From NCBI RefSeq assembly GCF_029945895.1, contig NZ_JAQSDL010000080.1, positions 1 to 64,000 of the forward strand: 64,000 bases of DNA, written 5' to 3'. The notes below the pieces were generated by a model. It was given only the letters and a program-made list of their open reading frames with translations. It did no database searches and had not been told where the DNA came from. A program made the position numbers and the translations under genes. Below, in pieces: positions 53,639 to 63,892 of the stretch. Origin of the DNA: Polaromonas sp. (GTDB lineage Bacteria; Pseudomonadota; Gammaproteobacteria; Burkholderiales; Burkholderiaceae_C). How positions within the stretch are numbered: position 1 is the first letter of the stretch; each line of letters begins with the position of its first letter.

Positions 53639-55120
53639 TCAGAGGAGGACGATATCGTACTGTTCCTGCGCCATGGCGGCTTCGGCCTGCAGCGAAATCG
53701 GCTTGCCGATGAAGTCGCTCAGTCCCGCCAGGTGCTGGCTTTCCTCGTCGAGAAACAGCTCGATCACCTTGGGCGAAGCAATCACCCGGAACTCCCGCGG
53801 ATTGAACTGGCGGGCCTCACGCAGGATCTCGCGCAGGATGTCGTAACCCACGCTGCGCGCCGTCTTCACCACGCCCTTGCCCTGGCAGGCGCTGCACGGT
53901 TCGCACAGCTGGTGCGCCAAGGACTCGCGTGTGCGCTTGCGTGTCATTTCGAGCAGGCCCAGCGCCGAAAAGCCGTTCACGCTGGTCTTGATGCGGTCGC
54001 GGGCGAGCTGCTTCAGGAACTCCGCCAGCACAGCGTCGCGATGGTTGTCACGCAGCATGTCGATGAAATCGACGATCACAATACCGCCCAGGTTGCGCAG
54101 CCTCAGTTGCCGTGCGATGGCCTGCGAAGCTTCCAGGTTGGTCTTGAAGATCGTGTCGTCAAAATTGCGTGCACCCACAAAACCGCCGGTGTTGACGTCC
54201 ACCGTGGTCAGCGCCTCGGTCTGGTCAATGATCAGGTAGCCGCCCGATTTCAGGTCCACCCGCCGGCCCAGCGCCTTGGCAATTTCCTCGTCGATGTTGA
54301 AGAGGTCAAAAATCGGGCGCTCGCCGCTGTGCAGTTGCAGCCGCTGCAGGGTCGCCGGCATGAACTCCGTGGCAAACAGCCTGAGTTTGTCGAACTGCTC
54401 GCGTGAGTCGATGCGTATGCTCTGGGTGTTTTCCAGCACCATGTCGCGCAGCACGCGCTGGAGCAGGTTCAGATCCTGGTGCAGCACCGAGGTCGGCGGC
54501 AGGCGCAGGGCGGCGTCCTTGATGCGGGCCCAGGTCTTGCGCAGGTAGGCGATGTCCTCGCCGAGTTCCGCATCGGTGGCGTCCTCGCCATTGGTGCGAA
54601 GGATGAAACCGCCGCCCATGTCGCCAGTCAGGGTCTGCAGTCGCTGGCGCAATTCCTCGCGTTGTGCGGCAGGGATTTTCTGCGACACGCCGATGTGGTT
54701 GTCCTGCGGCAGAAACACCAGCAGGCGGCCGGCAATGCTCACCTGCGCGGTCAGCCTCGCGCCCTTGGTGCCAATCGGGTCCTTGAGCACCTGCACCATC
54801 AGCGCCTGGCCGACAAACAGCTGCTTTTCAATCGGCTGCGGTGCTGCCGCGGGAGTCGCCGCGCTGTCGGCGTCGGCGTGCCGGCTGTTGATGCTGCTCA
54901 TCAAATCCGCCACATGCAAAAACGCGGCACGTTCCAGGCCAATGTCGATGAAAGCCGACTGCATGCCCGGCAGCACCCGGACGACCTTGCCAAGGTAGAC
55001 ATTGCCAACCAGGCCGCGTTCCAGCGTGCGCTCGACATGCAACTCCTGCACGGCTCCGTACTCGACCACGGCCACACGGGTTTCCTGGGGCGACCAGTTG
55101 ATCAGGATGTCTTGTTGCAT
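53639..55120 (-). CDS. rng: Ribonuclease G
   Basis: This 493-residue endoribonuclease processes 16S rRNA 5' ends and some mRNAs. The S1 domain lies near residues 35-130 (GNVYLGKVVRVLPGMQSAFI), with an inserted alanine/proline stretch SRHADADSAATPAAAPQP. The catalytic DNase I-like region has VDVNTGGFVG and GGIVIVDFIDM. The zinc link is CEPCSACQGKG. It begins 24 bases after maf. Confidence 0.95.
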   Translation of the reverse strand: MQQDILINWSPQETRVAVVEYGAVQELHVERTLERGLVGNVYLGKVVRVLPGMQSAFIDIGLERAAFLHVADLMSSINSRHADADSAATPAAAPQPIEKQLFVGQALMVQVLKDPIGTKGARLTAQVSIAGRLLVFLPQDNHIGVSQKIPAAQREELRQRLQTLTGDMGGGFILRTNGEDATDAELGEDIAYLRKTWARIKDAALRLPPTSVLHQDLNLLQRVLRDMVLENTQSIRIDSREQFDKLRLFATEFMPATLQRLQLHSGERPIFDLFNIDEEIAKALGRRVDLKSGGYLIIDQTEALTTVDVNTGGFVGARNFDDTIFKTNLEASQAIARQLRLRNLGGIVIVDFIDMLRDNHRDAVLAEFLKQLARDRIKTSVNGFSALGLLEMTRKRTRESLAHQLCEPCSACQGKGVVKTARSVGYDILREILREARQFNPREFRVIASPKVIELFLDEESQHLAGLSDFIGKPISLQAEAAMAQEQYDIVLL

Positions 55121-55144
55121 GGTGTCTTCTTGTGGGGCGCTTAT

Positions 55145-55747
55145 CTATATTTTCAGGCCTGCGGCCTGCAGCAGCAGCGCGGTTTCATGCAGCGGCAGGC
55201 CCATGATGCCGGAATAACTGCCGCTCATGTGCGAGATGAACATCGCCACCCTGCCCTGGATGGCGTAGGCGCCGGCCTTGCCCAGCGGCTCACCCGTGGC
55301 GACGTAGGCGCGAATCTGGGCCCGGCTCATGGGCGCAAAGGTCACCCGCGACACGCTCAGCGCCTGCAGCCGTTTGCGGCCGTGCTGCACCGACACGGCC
55401 GTCAGCACGCGGTGCGTGTGTCCGGCCAGCTCGGCCAGCATGTGTTCGGCATGGGTGGCATCGTCAGGTTTGCCATAGATGCGGCGGCCCATGGCCACCG
55501 TGGTGTCCGAGCACAAAATCGGGGCCGGCGACAAACCGCGTTGTTTCAGACGCGCCACGGCAGCGTCAAGCTTGAGCTGCGTGACGCGCTGGACATAGGC
55601 GGTCGGTGCCTCGCCAGCCAGCACCACCTCAAGCGCCTCGCTGTCTTCGCCGGCGTCAGGCAGCAGCAGCTGGCAGGCCACGCCCAGCTGCTCCAGTAAC
55701 TGTCGACGGCGCGGGCTTTGGGACGCAAGGTAAATGAAGTTGGTCAT
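55145..55747 (-). CDS. maf: Maf-like nucleotide pyrophosphatase
   Basis: This 200-residue ITPase-fold enzyme hydrolyses nucleoside triphosphates such as dTTP/UTP or modified ones. The motif [16 protein letters not shown] is at the start. Others are [25 protein letters not shown] and [10 protein letters not shown]. The ATG at 55747 is chosen because the SxSPRR motif then sits at the expected position. It lies between an A-family repeat and rng. Confidence 0.94.
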   Translation of the reverse strand: MTNFIYLASQSPRRRQLLEQLGVACQLLLPDAGEDSEALEVVLAGEAPTAYVQRVTQLKLDAAVARLKQRGLSPAPILCSDTTVAMGRRIYGKPDDATHAEHMLAELAGHTHRVLTAVSVQHGRKRLQALSVSRVTFAPMSRAQIRAYVATGEPLGKAGAYAIQGRVAMFISHMSGSYSGIMGLPLHETALLLQAAGLKI

Positions 55748-55781
55748 GTCGGGGGTCCCAAGGCAGACCACTTCCCCGCAT

Positions 55782-55880
55782 CAGTCCAGCAGGGGCCGCG
55801 GGACCGGCTTTGCCGGCCCGCAGGCGCAGCGGCCCCCCCGGGGGGCAGGGAGCTACACGCAGTGAGAGACCGTGGGGGCA
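55782..55880 (-). repeat. Family A repeat, copy A9
   Basis: On the minus strand it begins three bases behind the rlmH stop with TGCCCCCACGGTCTC, has a centre of CCCCCC/GGGGGG type, then GCTGCGCCTGCGGGCCGGCA, AAGCCGGTCC and CGCGGCCCCTGCTGGA. It is sense to rlmH and fills the gap before maf. Confidence 0.85.
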
Positions 55881-55883
55881 ACA

Positions 55884-56351
55884 TCATTCCCTGTGATAGG
55901 GGTGATTGACCGTGATGCTCCAGGCGCGGTAGAGCTGCTCGATCAGCAGCACACGCACCATGGCATGCGGCAGCGTCAGGTCCGACAGGCGCAGGCGCTC
56001 GTGGGCGGCCTGTTTGAAGGCGGGGTCCAGCCCGTCCGGGCCACCAATGACGATGGCCACGTCGTCGCCTTCGCGCTGCCAGCTCTTTAGCTTCTCGGCC
56101 AGCGCAACCGTGGTCATGGCGGTGCCGCGTTCATCCAGCGCGACGATGCGGGTTCCCTTGGCAATCACGCCTTCGATGCGCTGGCGCTCAGCCGCCAGCA
56201 GGGTGTCCAGGGTTTTGGAAGCGCGCGGCTCGGTCTTGACAGCCTTGATTTCAACCCGCAGCTCGGGCGGAAAACGCTTGGCGTAGTCGTCGTAGGCGGT
56301 TTGCGCCCAATCGGGCACTTTCTGCCCGACGGCGACAATCGTCAGCCTCAT
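55884..56351 (-). CDS. rlmH: 23S rRNA pseudouridine-1915 N3-methyltransferase RlmH
   Basis: This 155-residue SPOUT methyltransferase has the knot region [19 protein letters not shown]. The C-terminal end [11 protein letters not shown] is diagnostic for the family. It modifies helix 69 of 23S rRNA. Its start overlaps the rsfS stop by four bases, matching the common rsfS-rlmH pairing in bacteria. Confidence 0.97.
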   Translation of the reverse strand: MRLTIVAVGQKVPDWAQTAYDDYAKRFPPELRVEIKAVKTEPRASKTLDTLLAAERQRIEGVIAKGTRIVALDERGTAMTTVALAEKLKSWQREGDDVAIVIGGPDGLDPAFKQAAHERLRLSDLTLPHAMVRVLLIEQLYRAWSITVNHPYHRE

Positions 56352-57151
56352 TGGCTCAGGGTCGTGGTTTTCTTCGCAGCGGGTTTTTTGGCAGCCGTCT
56401 TTGCTGCAGCTTTGGCGACGGTTTTCCTGGCCGCGACTTTCTTGGCGACCGGAATCTTCACGATGGGTGTTTTCGCCGGCGCTTTTTTCACCGCCGCTTT
56501 GACAGGCGATTTGGCAGCCGCCTTGACGGGTTTGGCAGCGGGCTCGGCAGCCGGTGCAGCGGCATTGCGCTTGGCGGTCCAGTCGGTCATCTTGCCGACC
56601 CGGCCCACATAAGTGCCGTCATCGGTCCGGGCGACAACTTTTCTGGCGGCAGGTTTGGCCGCAGCCTTGCCTGGCTTGGCAGCCGATTTCGCACCAGCGC
56701 GCGATCGGGCCGGCTTGGGCGCTTCCTCGACTTCGGGTTTGGACGCCTTGACCAGCGGTGCGGGCGCGCCCAGCTTGAGCTTGACCGGTTTGTCGCCCCA
56801 CAACTCTTCGAGGTGGTAGTACTGGCGAATCGTCGGCTGCATGATGTGCGCGACAGCGGCGCCGCAATCCACAATGATCCACTCGCCGTTTTCCTCACCC
56901 TCGATGCGCGGCTTGGCAAAACCGGCGTCGCGCACCGCATCGCGGACGCTGGCGGCGAGCGCCTTGGTCTGCCGGTTGGAACTGCCCGAGGCGATGATCA
57001 CGCGCTCGAACAACGAGGTGATGTGCTCCGTGTCAAACACCTGGATGTCAGCCGCCTTCACATCTTCCAGCCCATCAATGATGGCTCGCTGCAGTTTCTG
57101 GACGTCTTTTTTCGCAGCAGTGCTGGCGGTGTTGGCAGGGGTGGAAGTCAT
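56348..57151 (-). CDS. rsfS: Ribosome silencing factor RsfS with histone H1-like tail
   Basis: This is a 267-residue protein. Residues about 15-125 are the RsfS domain ([60 protein letters not shown]), which blocks subunit joining by binding L14. Residues 130-267 are an Ala/Lys/Pro-rich tail of AAKP/KKAP-type repeats, resembling bacterial histone H1-like proteins. [21 protein letters not shown] island lies in the middle. RsfS is normally about 110-130 residues, so the tail doubles its length. Confidence 0.92.
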   Translation of the reverse strand: MTSTPANTASTAAKKDVQKLQRAIIDGLEDVKAADIQVFDTEHITSLFERVIIASGSSNRQTKALAASVRDAVRDAGFAKPRIEGEENGEWIIVDCGAAVAHIMQPTIRQYYHLEELWGDKPVKLKLGAPAPLVKASKPEVEEAPKPARSRAGAKSAAKPGKAAAKPAARKVVARTDDGTYVGRVGKMTDWTAKRNAAAPAAEPAAKPVKAAAKSPVKAAVKKAPAKTPIVKIPVAKKVAARKTVAKAAAKTAAKKPAAKKTTTLSQ

Positions 57152-57197
57152 GCAGTGGTTTGCTTCAAAGAGTGAGTTGACGGGAAATTACTGAAAA

Positions 57198-57830
57198 TTA
57201 CGGAGAAGTGTAGAGATGATGGCGCTCAATATAACGCGCAACCGGCTCCGGAACCAAGGGGGTCCAGCCCGGTGGGCTGGCGCTGCCTGAACTGATTTGC
57301 CGCCGGATGTCGGTGGCACTGATGGGCATCAGCGGCAATTGCAGGGTCAAAACCGCGTGCCAAGCCTGATTTTCAGGGTCAAAACCGGCACCGGTGCTTG
57401 TCGAACCTGCGCGGTTTGCTATACAAATTATAGCTATTTCCAGAATCGCCTGCCAGCGGTGCCAGGTCTTCAGGGCGGCGAACTGGTCGTTGCCAATGAC
57501 CAGGTAGAGCTGGGCGCCGGGGTTTTCGGCCTGCAGGGCCTCCAGCGTGTCAATGGTGAAGCTGGGGCCGGAACGCCGGATTTCCCGGTCATCGACCACC
57601 ACCCGGTCCAGACCGGCAAATGCGAGCCGGGTCATGGCCAGCCGGTGATCGGGCGCGCTGAGTGTCCGGGTCTTGTGCCAGGCCTGCCCGGTGGGAATGA
57701 TGTGCAGGGCATCGAGCGCGAGCTGCGCCAGCGCTGCCTGGGCCAGGGCCACATGAGCCCGATGCGGCGGGTCAAACGCGCCGCCAAAAATGCCGATACG
57801 TTTTGCGCCCGTTGACGGCACAGCACTCAA
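57198..57830 (-). CDS. nadD: Nicotinate-nucleotide adenylyltransferase NadD
   Basis: This 210-residue enzyme forms deamido-NAD from nicotinate mononucleotide and ATP. The N-terminal [20 protein letters not shown] contains the GxFxPxH-type site. The C-terminal [13 protein letters not shown] holds the second ATP-binding motif. The segment [20 protein letters not shown] is encoded by a stretch resembling family B (GCTATACAAATTATAGC palindrome). Its start overlaps the hemF stop. Confidence 0.95.
   Translation of the reverse strand: MSAVPSTGAKRIGIFGGAFDPPHRAHVALAQAALAQLALDALHIIPTGQAWHKTRTLSAPDHRLAMTRLAFAGLDRVVVDDREIRRSGPSFTIDTLEALQAENPGAQLYLVIGNDQFAALKTWHRWQAILEIAIICIANRAGSTSTGAGFDPENQAWHAVLTLQLPLMPISATDIRRQISSGSASPPGWTPLVPEPVARYIERHHLYTSP
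57365..57437 (-). repeat. Possible family B-like sequence B7 in nadD
   Basis: The palindrome TTGCTATACAAATTATAGCT and the nearby CTGATTTTCAGGGTC recall the ends of family B repeats. The encoded part is a variable loop of NadD, so chance similarity cannot be excluded. Confidence 0.4.
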
Positions 57831-58747
57831 AGCCAGTCCCGCCTGACCAGAAACTCGGTGGACAGCCGCGCCTCGGCCGAGCCGGCCTCGACGGGGCGCT
57901 GGTAGGACCAGGCGGCCAGCGGCGGCATCGACATGAGGATGGACTCGGTGCGCCCGCCCGATTGCAGGCCAAAGTGGGTGCCGCGGTCCCAGACCAGGTT
58001 GAACTCGACATAACGGCCGCGTCGATACAGCTGGAAATCACGCTCGCGCTCGCCGTAAGCCATGTCCTTGCGGCGCTCAACGATGGGCAGGTAAGCCGCC
58101 AGGAAGGCATCGCCGACCGAACGCATCATCGCCAGGCTGCCCTCGAAGCCCAGTTCCTGGAAGTCGTCGAAAAACACGCCGCCTATGCCGCGCTGTTCCT
58201 CGCGGTGCTTCAGGTAGAAATATTCGTCGCACCAGGTCTTGAAGCGCGGGTACTTGTCGTCGCCGAACGGTCCCAGGGCGTCCTTGCAGGTCTGGTGAAA
58301 ATGCACGGCATCCTCGTCAAACCCGTAATACGGCGTCAGATCCATGCCACCGCCGAACCAGTAGGCCGTCGGGCCGGACGCTGGCGTTGCCGCAATCATG
58401 CGCACATTCATGTGCACGGTCGGCACGTAAGGGTTGCGCGGGTGAAACACCAGCGACACGCCCATGGCCTCGAAGGGCGCGCCGGACAGCTCGGGCCGGT
58501 GCTGCGTGGCCGAAGGCGGCAGCCTGGGCCCGCGCACATGCGAGAACCCGCAGCCGGCGCGCTCAAACACCCTGCCCTGCTCCAGGATGCGGGTGATGCC
58601 GTTGCCCTGCAGCGTTTCGCCGGGCTCCTTGTGCCAGTGGTCGGCCACAAAGGGCTGGCCGTCGAGCGCGGCGATGGTGCTGATGATGCGCTCCTGCAAC
58701 TCCAGCAAGTAGCTGCGGACATGGGAAGAATCGGTCATGGTTGTCAT
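57827..58747 (-). CDS. hemF: Oxygen-dependent coproporphyrinogen-III oxidase HemF
   Basis: This 306-residue enzyme converts coproporphyrinogen III to protoporphyrinogen IX with oxygen. Family marks are [44 protein letters not shown], and [20 protein letters not shown]. The ATG overlaps the upstream acyltransferase stop (ATGA), and the stop overlaps nadD, so it is tightly coupled in the string. Confidence 0.97.
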   Translation of the reverse strand: MTTMTDSSHVRSYLLELQERIISTIAALDGQPFVADHWHKEPGETLQGNGITRILEQGRVFERAGCGFSHVRGPRLPPSATQHRPELSGAPFEAMGVSLVFHPRNPYVPTVHMNVRMIAATPASGPTAYWFGGGMDLTPYYGFDEDAVHFHQTCKDALGPFGDDKYPRFKTWCDEYFYLKHREEQRGIGGVFFDDFQELGFEGSLAMMRSVGDAFLAAYLPIVERRKDMAYGERERDFQLYRRGRYVEFNLVWDRGTHFGLQSGGRTESILMSMPPLAAWSYQRPVEAGSAEARLSTEFLVRRDWL

Positions 58748-59388
58748 TTCACGATGGTATCGGCCTGCGGCAGGCCCGAATTGATCAAACGCACGGGGGC
58801 TGCGGCGCCGGCCCGCAAGCCGCGGAAGTCCTGCAGGGACTTGGCCATGCGTTGCAGGTCGCGGTCTTCATCACCGGTCAGCCGCAGAAAATCGCGAAAG
58901 ACCAGGCGCTTGCGCGAATAGTCGAGCCCGGCCAGGCCCACCGGCACATCGGCTTCCAGTGCCAGCCGGTAAAAACCGCTGCGCCAGCCCGCGGTGAGCC
59001 GGCGGGTGCCTTCCGGTGAAAGGGCCAGCCAGAAGTACTGCCCGTCGGCCTTTTTCTGTTTCATCATGGCCGTCATCTGCCCGACCACGCCCTGGGGTGC
59101 CGAGCGCCTGACGGGCACGCCGCCCAGCCAGCGCAGCCAGGAGCCAAACAGTGGAATGCGAAACAGCGTGTCCTTGCCCCAGAACTGAACCGGAAGGCCG
59201 ACCGCCCACTTCAGCAGCACCGCAACCGGGAAATCCCAGTTCGAGGTGTGCGGGTACACCACAATCACGCCCTGCAGCGTCGGCAGGCCTGCAAAATCAA
59301 TGCGCCAGCCGAGGGCACGCACCAGCGACCGGGCCAGCCCGCTCCCCTGGAACTGCACGGGGTGCGGCGGCTGGAAATCCATGCCCAT
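58744..59388 (-). CDS. Lysophospholipid acyltransferase family protein
   Basis: This 214-residue membrane-associated acyltransferase has the HX4D motif in [12 protein letters not shown] (catalytic His and Asp). The later [17 protein letters not shown] and SPEGTRRLT (EGTR) motifs bind the acyl acceptor. It probably acylates lysophosphatidate or a related lipid. It overlaps purD by one base (TGATG) and hemF by four, a linkage common in Burkholderiales. Confidence 0.88.
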   Translation of the reverse strand: MGMDFQPPHPVQFQGSGLARSLVRALGWRIDFAGLPTLQGVIVVYPHTSNWDFPVAVLLKWAVGLPVQFWGKDTLFRIPLFGSWLRWLGGVPVRRSAPQGVVGQMTAMMKQKKADGQYFWLALSPEGTRRLTAGWRSGFYRLALEADVPVGLAGLDYSRKRLVFRDFLRLTGDEDRDLQRMAKSLQDFRGLRAGAAAPVRLINSGLPQADTIVK

Positions 59389-60707
59389 CAGGACTTGATG
59401 GCCCGAAATCCGATGTCCCTGCGGTACTGGGCGCCGTCGAAGTGAATCGCCTGCGTCGCCTCATAGGCCAGGTGCTGGGCTTCACGCACGGAGCTGGCCA
59501 GCGCCGTGACGCACAACACACGGCCGCCGGAGGTCACCACGCCGGCCTTGATGCCACCTGCGGCCGTGGCTGTTCCGGCGTGGAACACCACCACGTCTTC
59601 AGGCGCCCCGGACGGATGCACCACGGGCAGGCCGGTGATCAGGTCGCCCTTGCGGGGCTGTAGCGGGTAGCCGTGCGCGGCCGTGACCACGCCCAGCGCC
59701 ACGCGGCGGTCCCATTCCAGCTCCACCTCGTCGAGCTTGCCCGAGGTGGCCGCCATCATGACATCGAACAGGTCGGACTTGAGCCGCATCATGATGGGCT
59801 GGGTTTCCGGGTCGCCCATGCGGCAGTTGAACTCCAGCGTCCTGACCTTGCCGTCGGGGGAAATCATCAGGCCGGCGTACAGGAAGCCGGTAAACGGTAT
59901 GCCGTCTTTTTCCATGCCCTTGATGGTGGGCAGGATGATCTCGCGCATGGCGCGGGCGTGCACGTCGGGTGTGACCACCGGCGCCGGTGAATAGGCACCC
60001 ATGCCACCAGTGTTCGGCCCCTGGTCGTCGTCCAGCAGGCGCTTGTGGTCCTGGCTGGTGGCCATGGCGGCGACATTTTTGCCGTCGCACATCACGATGA
60101 AACTGGCTTCCTCGCCCTGCAAAAATTCCTCGATCACGACACGCGCGCCGCCGGCGTTGTGCGTGACGCCCAGCGGGTTGAAGCTGGGGTCGGGCGCGAG
60201 CATGAACTCGATGGCCTCATGCGCTTCGTGCAGGTTCATGGCCACGACCACGCCCTTGCCGGCGGCCAGGCCATCGGCCTTGACCACAATGGGCGCACCT
60301 TTTTCATCCACATAGGCGTGCGCCGCCGTGGCGTCGGTGAAGGTGTCGTACTCGGCCGTCGGGATGCCGTGGCGCTTCATGAAGGCCTTGGAAAAGGCCT
60401 TGGAGCTTTCCAGCTGCGCGGCGGCTTGGGTCGGGCCGAACACCCGCAGGCCGTGGGCACGGAACTCGTCGACGATGCCGGCCGCCAACGGCTGCTCCGG
60501 GCCGACCACCGTCAATGCTATCTTTTCTGTAGCTGCCCACGACCGCAGCGCCTGCACATCCGTGATCTTGATGTTCTCAAGGCGAGGGTCCAGCGCGGTG
60601 CCCCCGTTGCCGGGCGCGACATACACCGCCTGCACCTTGGGGGACTGCGCCAGCTTCCAGGCCAGCGCATGTTCACGGCCACCGCCGCCGACTACCAGGA
60701 CTTTCAT
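59388..60707 (-). CDS. purD: Phosphoribosylamine-glycine ligase PurD
   Basis: This 439-residue ATP-grasp enzyme makes glycinamide ribonucleotide, the second purine step. Motifs seen are VVGGGGREHALAWKLA at the start, TVVGPEQPLAAGIVDEF, DDQGPNTGGMGAYSPAP and FNCRMGDPETQPIMMRL. It stands 24 bases after yebC. The plus-strand GCTATCTTTTCTGTAGCTGC at 60517 looks like a family B end but does not lengthen the protein. Confidence 0.97.
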   Translation of the reverse strand: MKVLVVGGGGREHALAWKLAQSPKVQAVYVAPGNGGTALDPRLENIKITDVQALRSWAATEKIALTVVGPEQPLAAGIVDEFRAHGLRVFGPTQAAAQLESSKAFSKAFMKRHGIPTAEYDTFTDATAAHAYVDEKGAPIVVKADGLAAGKGVVVAMNLHEAHEAIEFMLAPDPSFNPLGVTHNAGGARVVIEEFLQGEEASFIVMCDGKNVAAMATSQDHKRLLDDDQGPNTGGMGAYSPAPVVTPDVHARAMREIILPTIKGMEKDGIPFTGFLYAGLMISPDGKVRTLEFNCRMGDPETQPIMMRLKSDLFDVMMAATSGKLDEVELEWDRRVALGVVTAAHGYPLQPRKGDLITGLPVVHPSGAPEDVVVFHAGTATAAGGIKAGVVTSGGRVLCVTALASSVREAQHLAYEATQAIHFDGAQYRRDIGFRAIKS

Positions 60708-60731
60708 GCGGAAACTTTCATGGTTGGGGGG

Positions 60732-61457
60732 TTATTCTGAAATGGCGGCGTTGTGGAAGACGTCCTGCGTGTCGTCCAGGTCTTCCAGCACGTCCAGCAA
60801 CCTCTGCATCTTCTGGCCCTCGGCCCCGGTGAGCTCGATGGTGTTGTCGGCGCGCATGGTCACTTCGGCCACTTCCGGCACCAGGCCGGCCGCTTCGAGC
60901 GCGTTCTTGACGGCTTCAAACGCCGTGTAAGGCGTCAGCACCTCAATGGCCCCGTCTTCGTCGGTGATCACGTCGTCGGCGCCGGACTCCAGCGCTACTT
61001 CCATGATCCTGTCTTCGTCGCTGCCCGGGGCGAAAATCAGCTGCCCGCAATGCTTGAACTGGAAGGCCACCGAGCCCTCGGTGCCCATGTTGCCGCCATG
61101 CTTGGAAAACGCGTGACGCACCTCGGCCACGGTGCGCACCTTGTTGTCGGTCATGCAATCCACGATGATGGCCGCGCCGCCAATGCCGTAACCCTCATAA
61201 CGGACTTCTTCGTAATGCACGCCTTCCAGGCTGCCGGTCGCCTTGGCAATGCCGTACTTGACGTTTTCGTTGGGCATGTTGGCCGCCTTGGCCTTTTCCA
61301 CGGCCAGCCGCAGGCGTGGGTTGGTGCTCAAATCGCCGCCGCCCATTCGCGCCGCCACCATGATTTCGCGCATGACACGCGTCCAGACACGTTGGCGCTT
61401 CTCGTCCTGGCGACCCTTGCGGTGCTGAATATTCGCCCATTTACTGTGACCAGCCAC
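60732..61457 (-). CDS. yebC: YebC/PmpR-family regulatory protein
   Basis: This 241-residue protein begins [20 protein letters not shown]. It has the family blocks [39 protein letters not shown] and GSVAFQF. YebC proteins were named as transcriptional regulators; some relieve ribosome stalling. It opens the long minus-strand string that continues through purD, hemF, nadD, rsfS, rlmH, maf and rng. Confidence 0.95.
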   Translation of the reverse strand: MAGHSKWANIQHRKGRQDEKRQRVWTRVMREIMVAARMGGGDLSTNPRLRLAVEKAKAANMPNENVKYGIAKATGSLEGVHYEEVRYEGYGIGGAAIIVDCMTDNKVRTVAEVRHAFSKHGGNMGTEGSVAFQFKHCGQLIFAPGSDEDRIMEVALESGADDVITDEDGAIEVLTPYTAFEAVKNALEAAGLVPEVAEVTMRADNTIELTGAEGQKMQRLLDVLEDLDDTQDVFHNAAISE

Positions 61458-61508
61458 GGAAATCCTTTGGAATTGATTTAATCTACAAACCGTATTTTAC
61501 TTTTAGGG

Positions 61509-61663
61509 AGCTTTGCACAGCCCCGCGCAAGTTCGTACAGCCCGGATCGGGATGAGCTGCAAGGCGCGTTTTGCAGCCAATAGCATGACTATTGGCAAGA
61601 AAGGCAACGCCGCAGATCGCCCGAGCCCGGGCTGTCACGAACCGCGAGGGGTTGTGCAGAGCT
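61509..61663. repeat. 155-bp imperfect palindrome (MITE-like candidate)
   Basis: Two 75-base arms (61509-61583 and 61589-61663) are inverted copies around the five-base centre CATGA. The outer ends match best: AGCTTTGCACAGCCCC against AGCTCTGCACAACCCC, then GTTCGT and ACAGCCCGG. The centre is perfect (CCAATAG/CTATTGG). It fills most of the gap between yebC and the YjgR-type gene. No clear target duplication flanks it. Confidence 0.85.
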
Positions 61664-61686
61664 TCCACCTACCCAGAGGACAACCC

Positions 61687-63168
61687 ATGGCCGAGCCCTT
61701 TCTGATTGCCCGGAACGCTTCCACCCAATGTGAGCTGCTGCCGGCGCTGGCCAACCGCCACGGCCTGATCACCGGCGCGACCGGCACCGGCAAGACGGTG
61801 ACGCTGCAGGCGCTGGCCGAAAACTTCTCGAAAATCGGCGTGCCGGTGTTCATGGCCGACGTCAAGGGCGACCTGGCCGGCATCAGCCAGGCCGGCAACA
61901 TGGGTGAAAAAATGGCGGCTGTGCTCAAGGAGCGCGGCATTGACAAACCGACGCCCCTGGCCTGCCCCACCGCGCTGTGGGATGTGTTCGGCGAACAGGG
62001 CCACCCGGTGCGCGCCACCGTGTCCGACATGGGGCCGCTGCTGCTGGGCCGCATGCTGGGCCTGAATGAGACGCAGGCCGGTGTGATCAACCTGGTTTTC
62101 AAGATCGCTGACGACAGCGGCATGCTGCTGCTGGACCTGAAAGACCTGCGCGCCATGCTGCAGCATGTGGGCGACAACGCCAGCACCTTCACCACCGAAT
62201 ACGGCAACATCAGCGCCGCCAGCGTGGGGGCCATCCAGCGCGGCCTGATGCAGATCGAGACCCAGGGCGGCGACAAGTTCTTCGGCGAGCCCATGCTCAA
62301 CATCAGCGACTTCATGCAGACGGTGGACGGCAAGGGGGTGGTCAACATCCTGGCCGCCGACAAACTGATGAACTCGCCGCGCCTGTACGCGACCTTTCTG
62401 CTCTGGATGCTGTCCGAGCTGTTCGAGTTGCTGCCTGAAATCGGCGACCCCGACAAACCCAAGCTGGTGTTTTTCTTTGACGAGGCGCACCTGCTGTTCG
62501 ACGAAGCGCCCAAGGCGCTGATCGAACGCATCGAGCTGGTGGTGCGGCTGGTGCGCTCCAAGGGCGTGGGCGTCTATTTCGTGACCCAGAACCCGCTGGA
62601 CATTCCCGATTCGGTGCTGGCGCAGCTCGGCAACCGCGTGCAGCACGCGCTGCGCGCCTACACCCCGCGCGACCAGAAAGCCGTCAAGGCCACGGCGCAG
62701 ACCATGCGGCAAAAGCCTGGCCTGGACATTGAAACCGCCATCACCGAGCTGGCGGTGGGCGAGGCCCTGGTGAGTTTTCTCGACAGCAAGGGCCGCCCCA
62801 GCGTGACCGAACGCGCCTACGTGCTGCCGCCGGGCAGTCAGATTGGCCCGATCACGCCGCAGCAGCGCCAGACCCTGATGCAGAGCTCGCTGGTGGCTGG
62901 TGTGTATGAAAAAGCCGTGGACCGTGAATCAGCGTATGAAATGCTCAAGGCCCGCGTCGCGGCGACACAGGCCGAAACCGCCAAGGTGGCGGAAGCTTCC
63001 GGTGGTTTCATGGGCGGACTCAGCGATGTGCTGTTCGGCTCCAAAGGTCCGCGCGGCGGCGCGCGCGACGGGCTGGTGCAGCAGGTGCTCAAGTCCGAAG
63101 CCCGCAACCTGGCGCGCCAGGTGCTGCGCGGCGCGCTGGGCGGCATCCTGGGCGGCAAGAAACGCTAA
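61687..63168 (+). CDS. DUF853/YjgR-type HerA-like ATPase
   Basis: This 493-residue P-loop ATPase has Walker A in [12 protein letters not shown], Walker B in [14 protein letters not shown], and the downstream [30 protein letters not shown]. This layout is typical of the YjgR/DUF853 group related to HerA/FtsK translocases. Its function is not established. The ATG at 61687 has AGAGGA upstream. The open frame to 61513 runs through the palindrome and is excluded. The C-terminus is Gly/Arg-rich ([10 protein letters not shown]). Confidence 0.9.
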   Translation: MAEPFLIARNASTQCELLPALANRHGLITGATGTGKTVTLQALAENFSKIGVPVFMADVKGDLAGISQAGNMGEKMAAVLKERGIDKPTPLACPTALWDVFGEQGHPVRATVSDMGPLLLGRMLGLNETQAGVINLVFKIADDSGMLLLDLKDLRAMLQHVGDNASTFTTEYGNISAASVGAIQRGLMQIETQGGDKFFGEPMLNISDFMQTVDGKGVVNILAADKLMNSPRLYATFLLWMLSELFELLPEIGDPDKPKLVFFFDEAHLLFDEAPKALIERIELVVRLVRSKGVGVYFVTQNPLDIPDSVLAQLGNRVQHALRAYTPRDQKAVKATAQTMRQKPGLDIETAITELAVGEALVSFLDSKGRPSVTERAYVLPPGSQIGPITPQQRQTLMQSSLVAGVYEKAVDRESAYEMLKARVAATQAETAKVAEASGGFMGGLSDVLFGSKGPRGGARDGLVQQVLKSEARNLARQVLRGALGGILGGKKR

Positions 63169-63214
63169 ACCTTTACCTTCAACCATCTGACCACAGAAAA
63201 GCAAACGGATATCT

Positions 63215-63844
63215 ATGAGCAAAGTCCATCTGATCGACCACCCGCTGGTGCAGCACAAGCTGACCCTGATGCGCCGCAAGGACGCTTCCACCAACACCTT
63301 TCGCACGCTGCTCAACGAGCTCAGCAGCCTGATGGCCTATGAAGTCACACGCGACATGCCGCTGCAGGACATCGAGGTGGAAACGCCGCTGGAGACCATG
63401 ACCGGCAAGACCATCGACGGCAAGAAGCTCGTGTTTGTGTCCATCCTGCGCGCCGGCAACGGCATCCTGGAGGGCATGCTCAATGTGGTGCCGGGCGCCC
63501 GCGTCGGCCACGTCGGGCTGTACCGCGACCCGGCAACCCTGGAGCCGGTGGAGTACTACTTCAAGATGCCGCAGGAAATGGAAGAACGCGACATCGTGAT
63601 CGTCGACCCCATGCTGGCCACCGGCAACTCGGCGATTGCCGCCGTGACCCGGCTCAAGAAACTCAAACCCCGATCCATCAAGTTCGTCTGCCTGCTGACC
63701 TGCCCCGAAGGGCTTGCCGCCCTGCAGAAGGCCCACCCCGACGTGGACATCTACACCGCCGCCATTGACAGGCAGCTCGACGAACACGGTTACATCCTGC
63801 CCGGCCTGGGTGATGCAGGTGACCGCATTTTTGGAACCAAATAG
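63215..63844 (+). CDS. upp: Uracil phosphoribosyltransferase
   Basis: This 209-residue salvage enzyme makes UMP from uracil and PRPP. The PRPP loop is [26 protein letters not shown] is near residue 75. The uracil-binding C-terminal [17 protein letters not shown] is complete. It lies 46 bases after the YjgR-type gene, possibly co-transcribed. Confidence 0.97.
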   Translation: MSKVHLIDHPLVQHKLTLMRRKDASTNTFRTLLNELSSLMAYEVTRDMPLQDIEVETPLETMTGKTIDGKKLVFVSILRAGNGILEGMLNVVPGARVGHVGLYRDPATLEPVEYYFKMPQEMEERDIVIVDPMLATGNSAIAAVTRLKKLKPRSIKFVCLLTCPEGLAALQKAHPDVDIYTAAIDRQLDEHGYILPGLGDAGDRIFGTK

Positions 63845-63846
63845 GC

Positions 63847-63892
63847 CGCCAGCCCAATCAGGACGGGCGCAAGCAGCTGCAGGTTTGATAGC
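63847..63892 (+). repeat. Family B repeat B11 behind upp
   Basis: It reads GCCAGCCCAATCAGGACGGG, CGCAAGCAGCTGCAGGTTTG, then ATAGC, close to copy B5 in dapE. It starts three bases after the upp stop. The remaining bases to the window end hold no recognisable gene. Confidence 0.78.

Noticed and set aside
60517-60545. Family B copy inside purD
   Set aside because: Only about 20 bases resemble the repeat end and the PurD protein is not lengthened there, so chance similarity is as likely.
61513-61686. N-terminal extension of the YjgR-type ATPase
   Set aside because: The extra 58 codons run through the large palindrome. The ATG at 61687 has a good ribosome binding site and matches the expected protein start.
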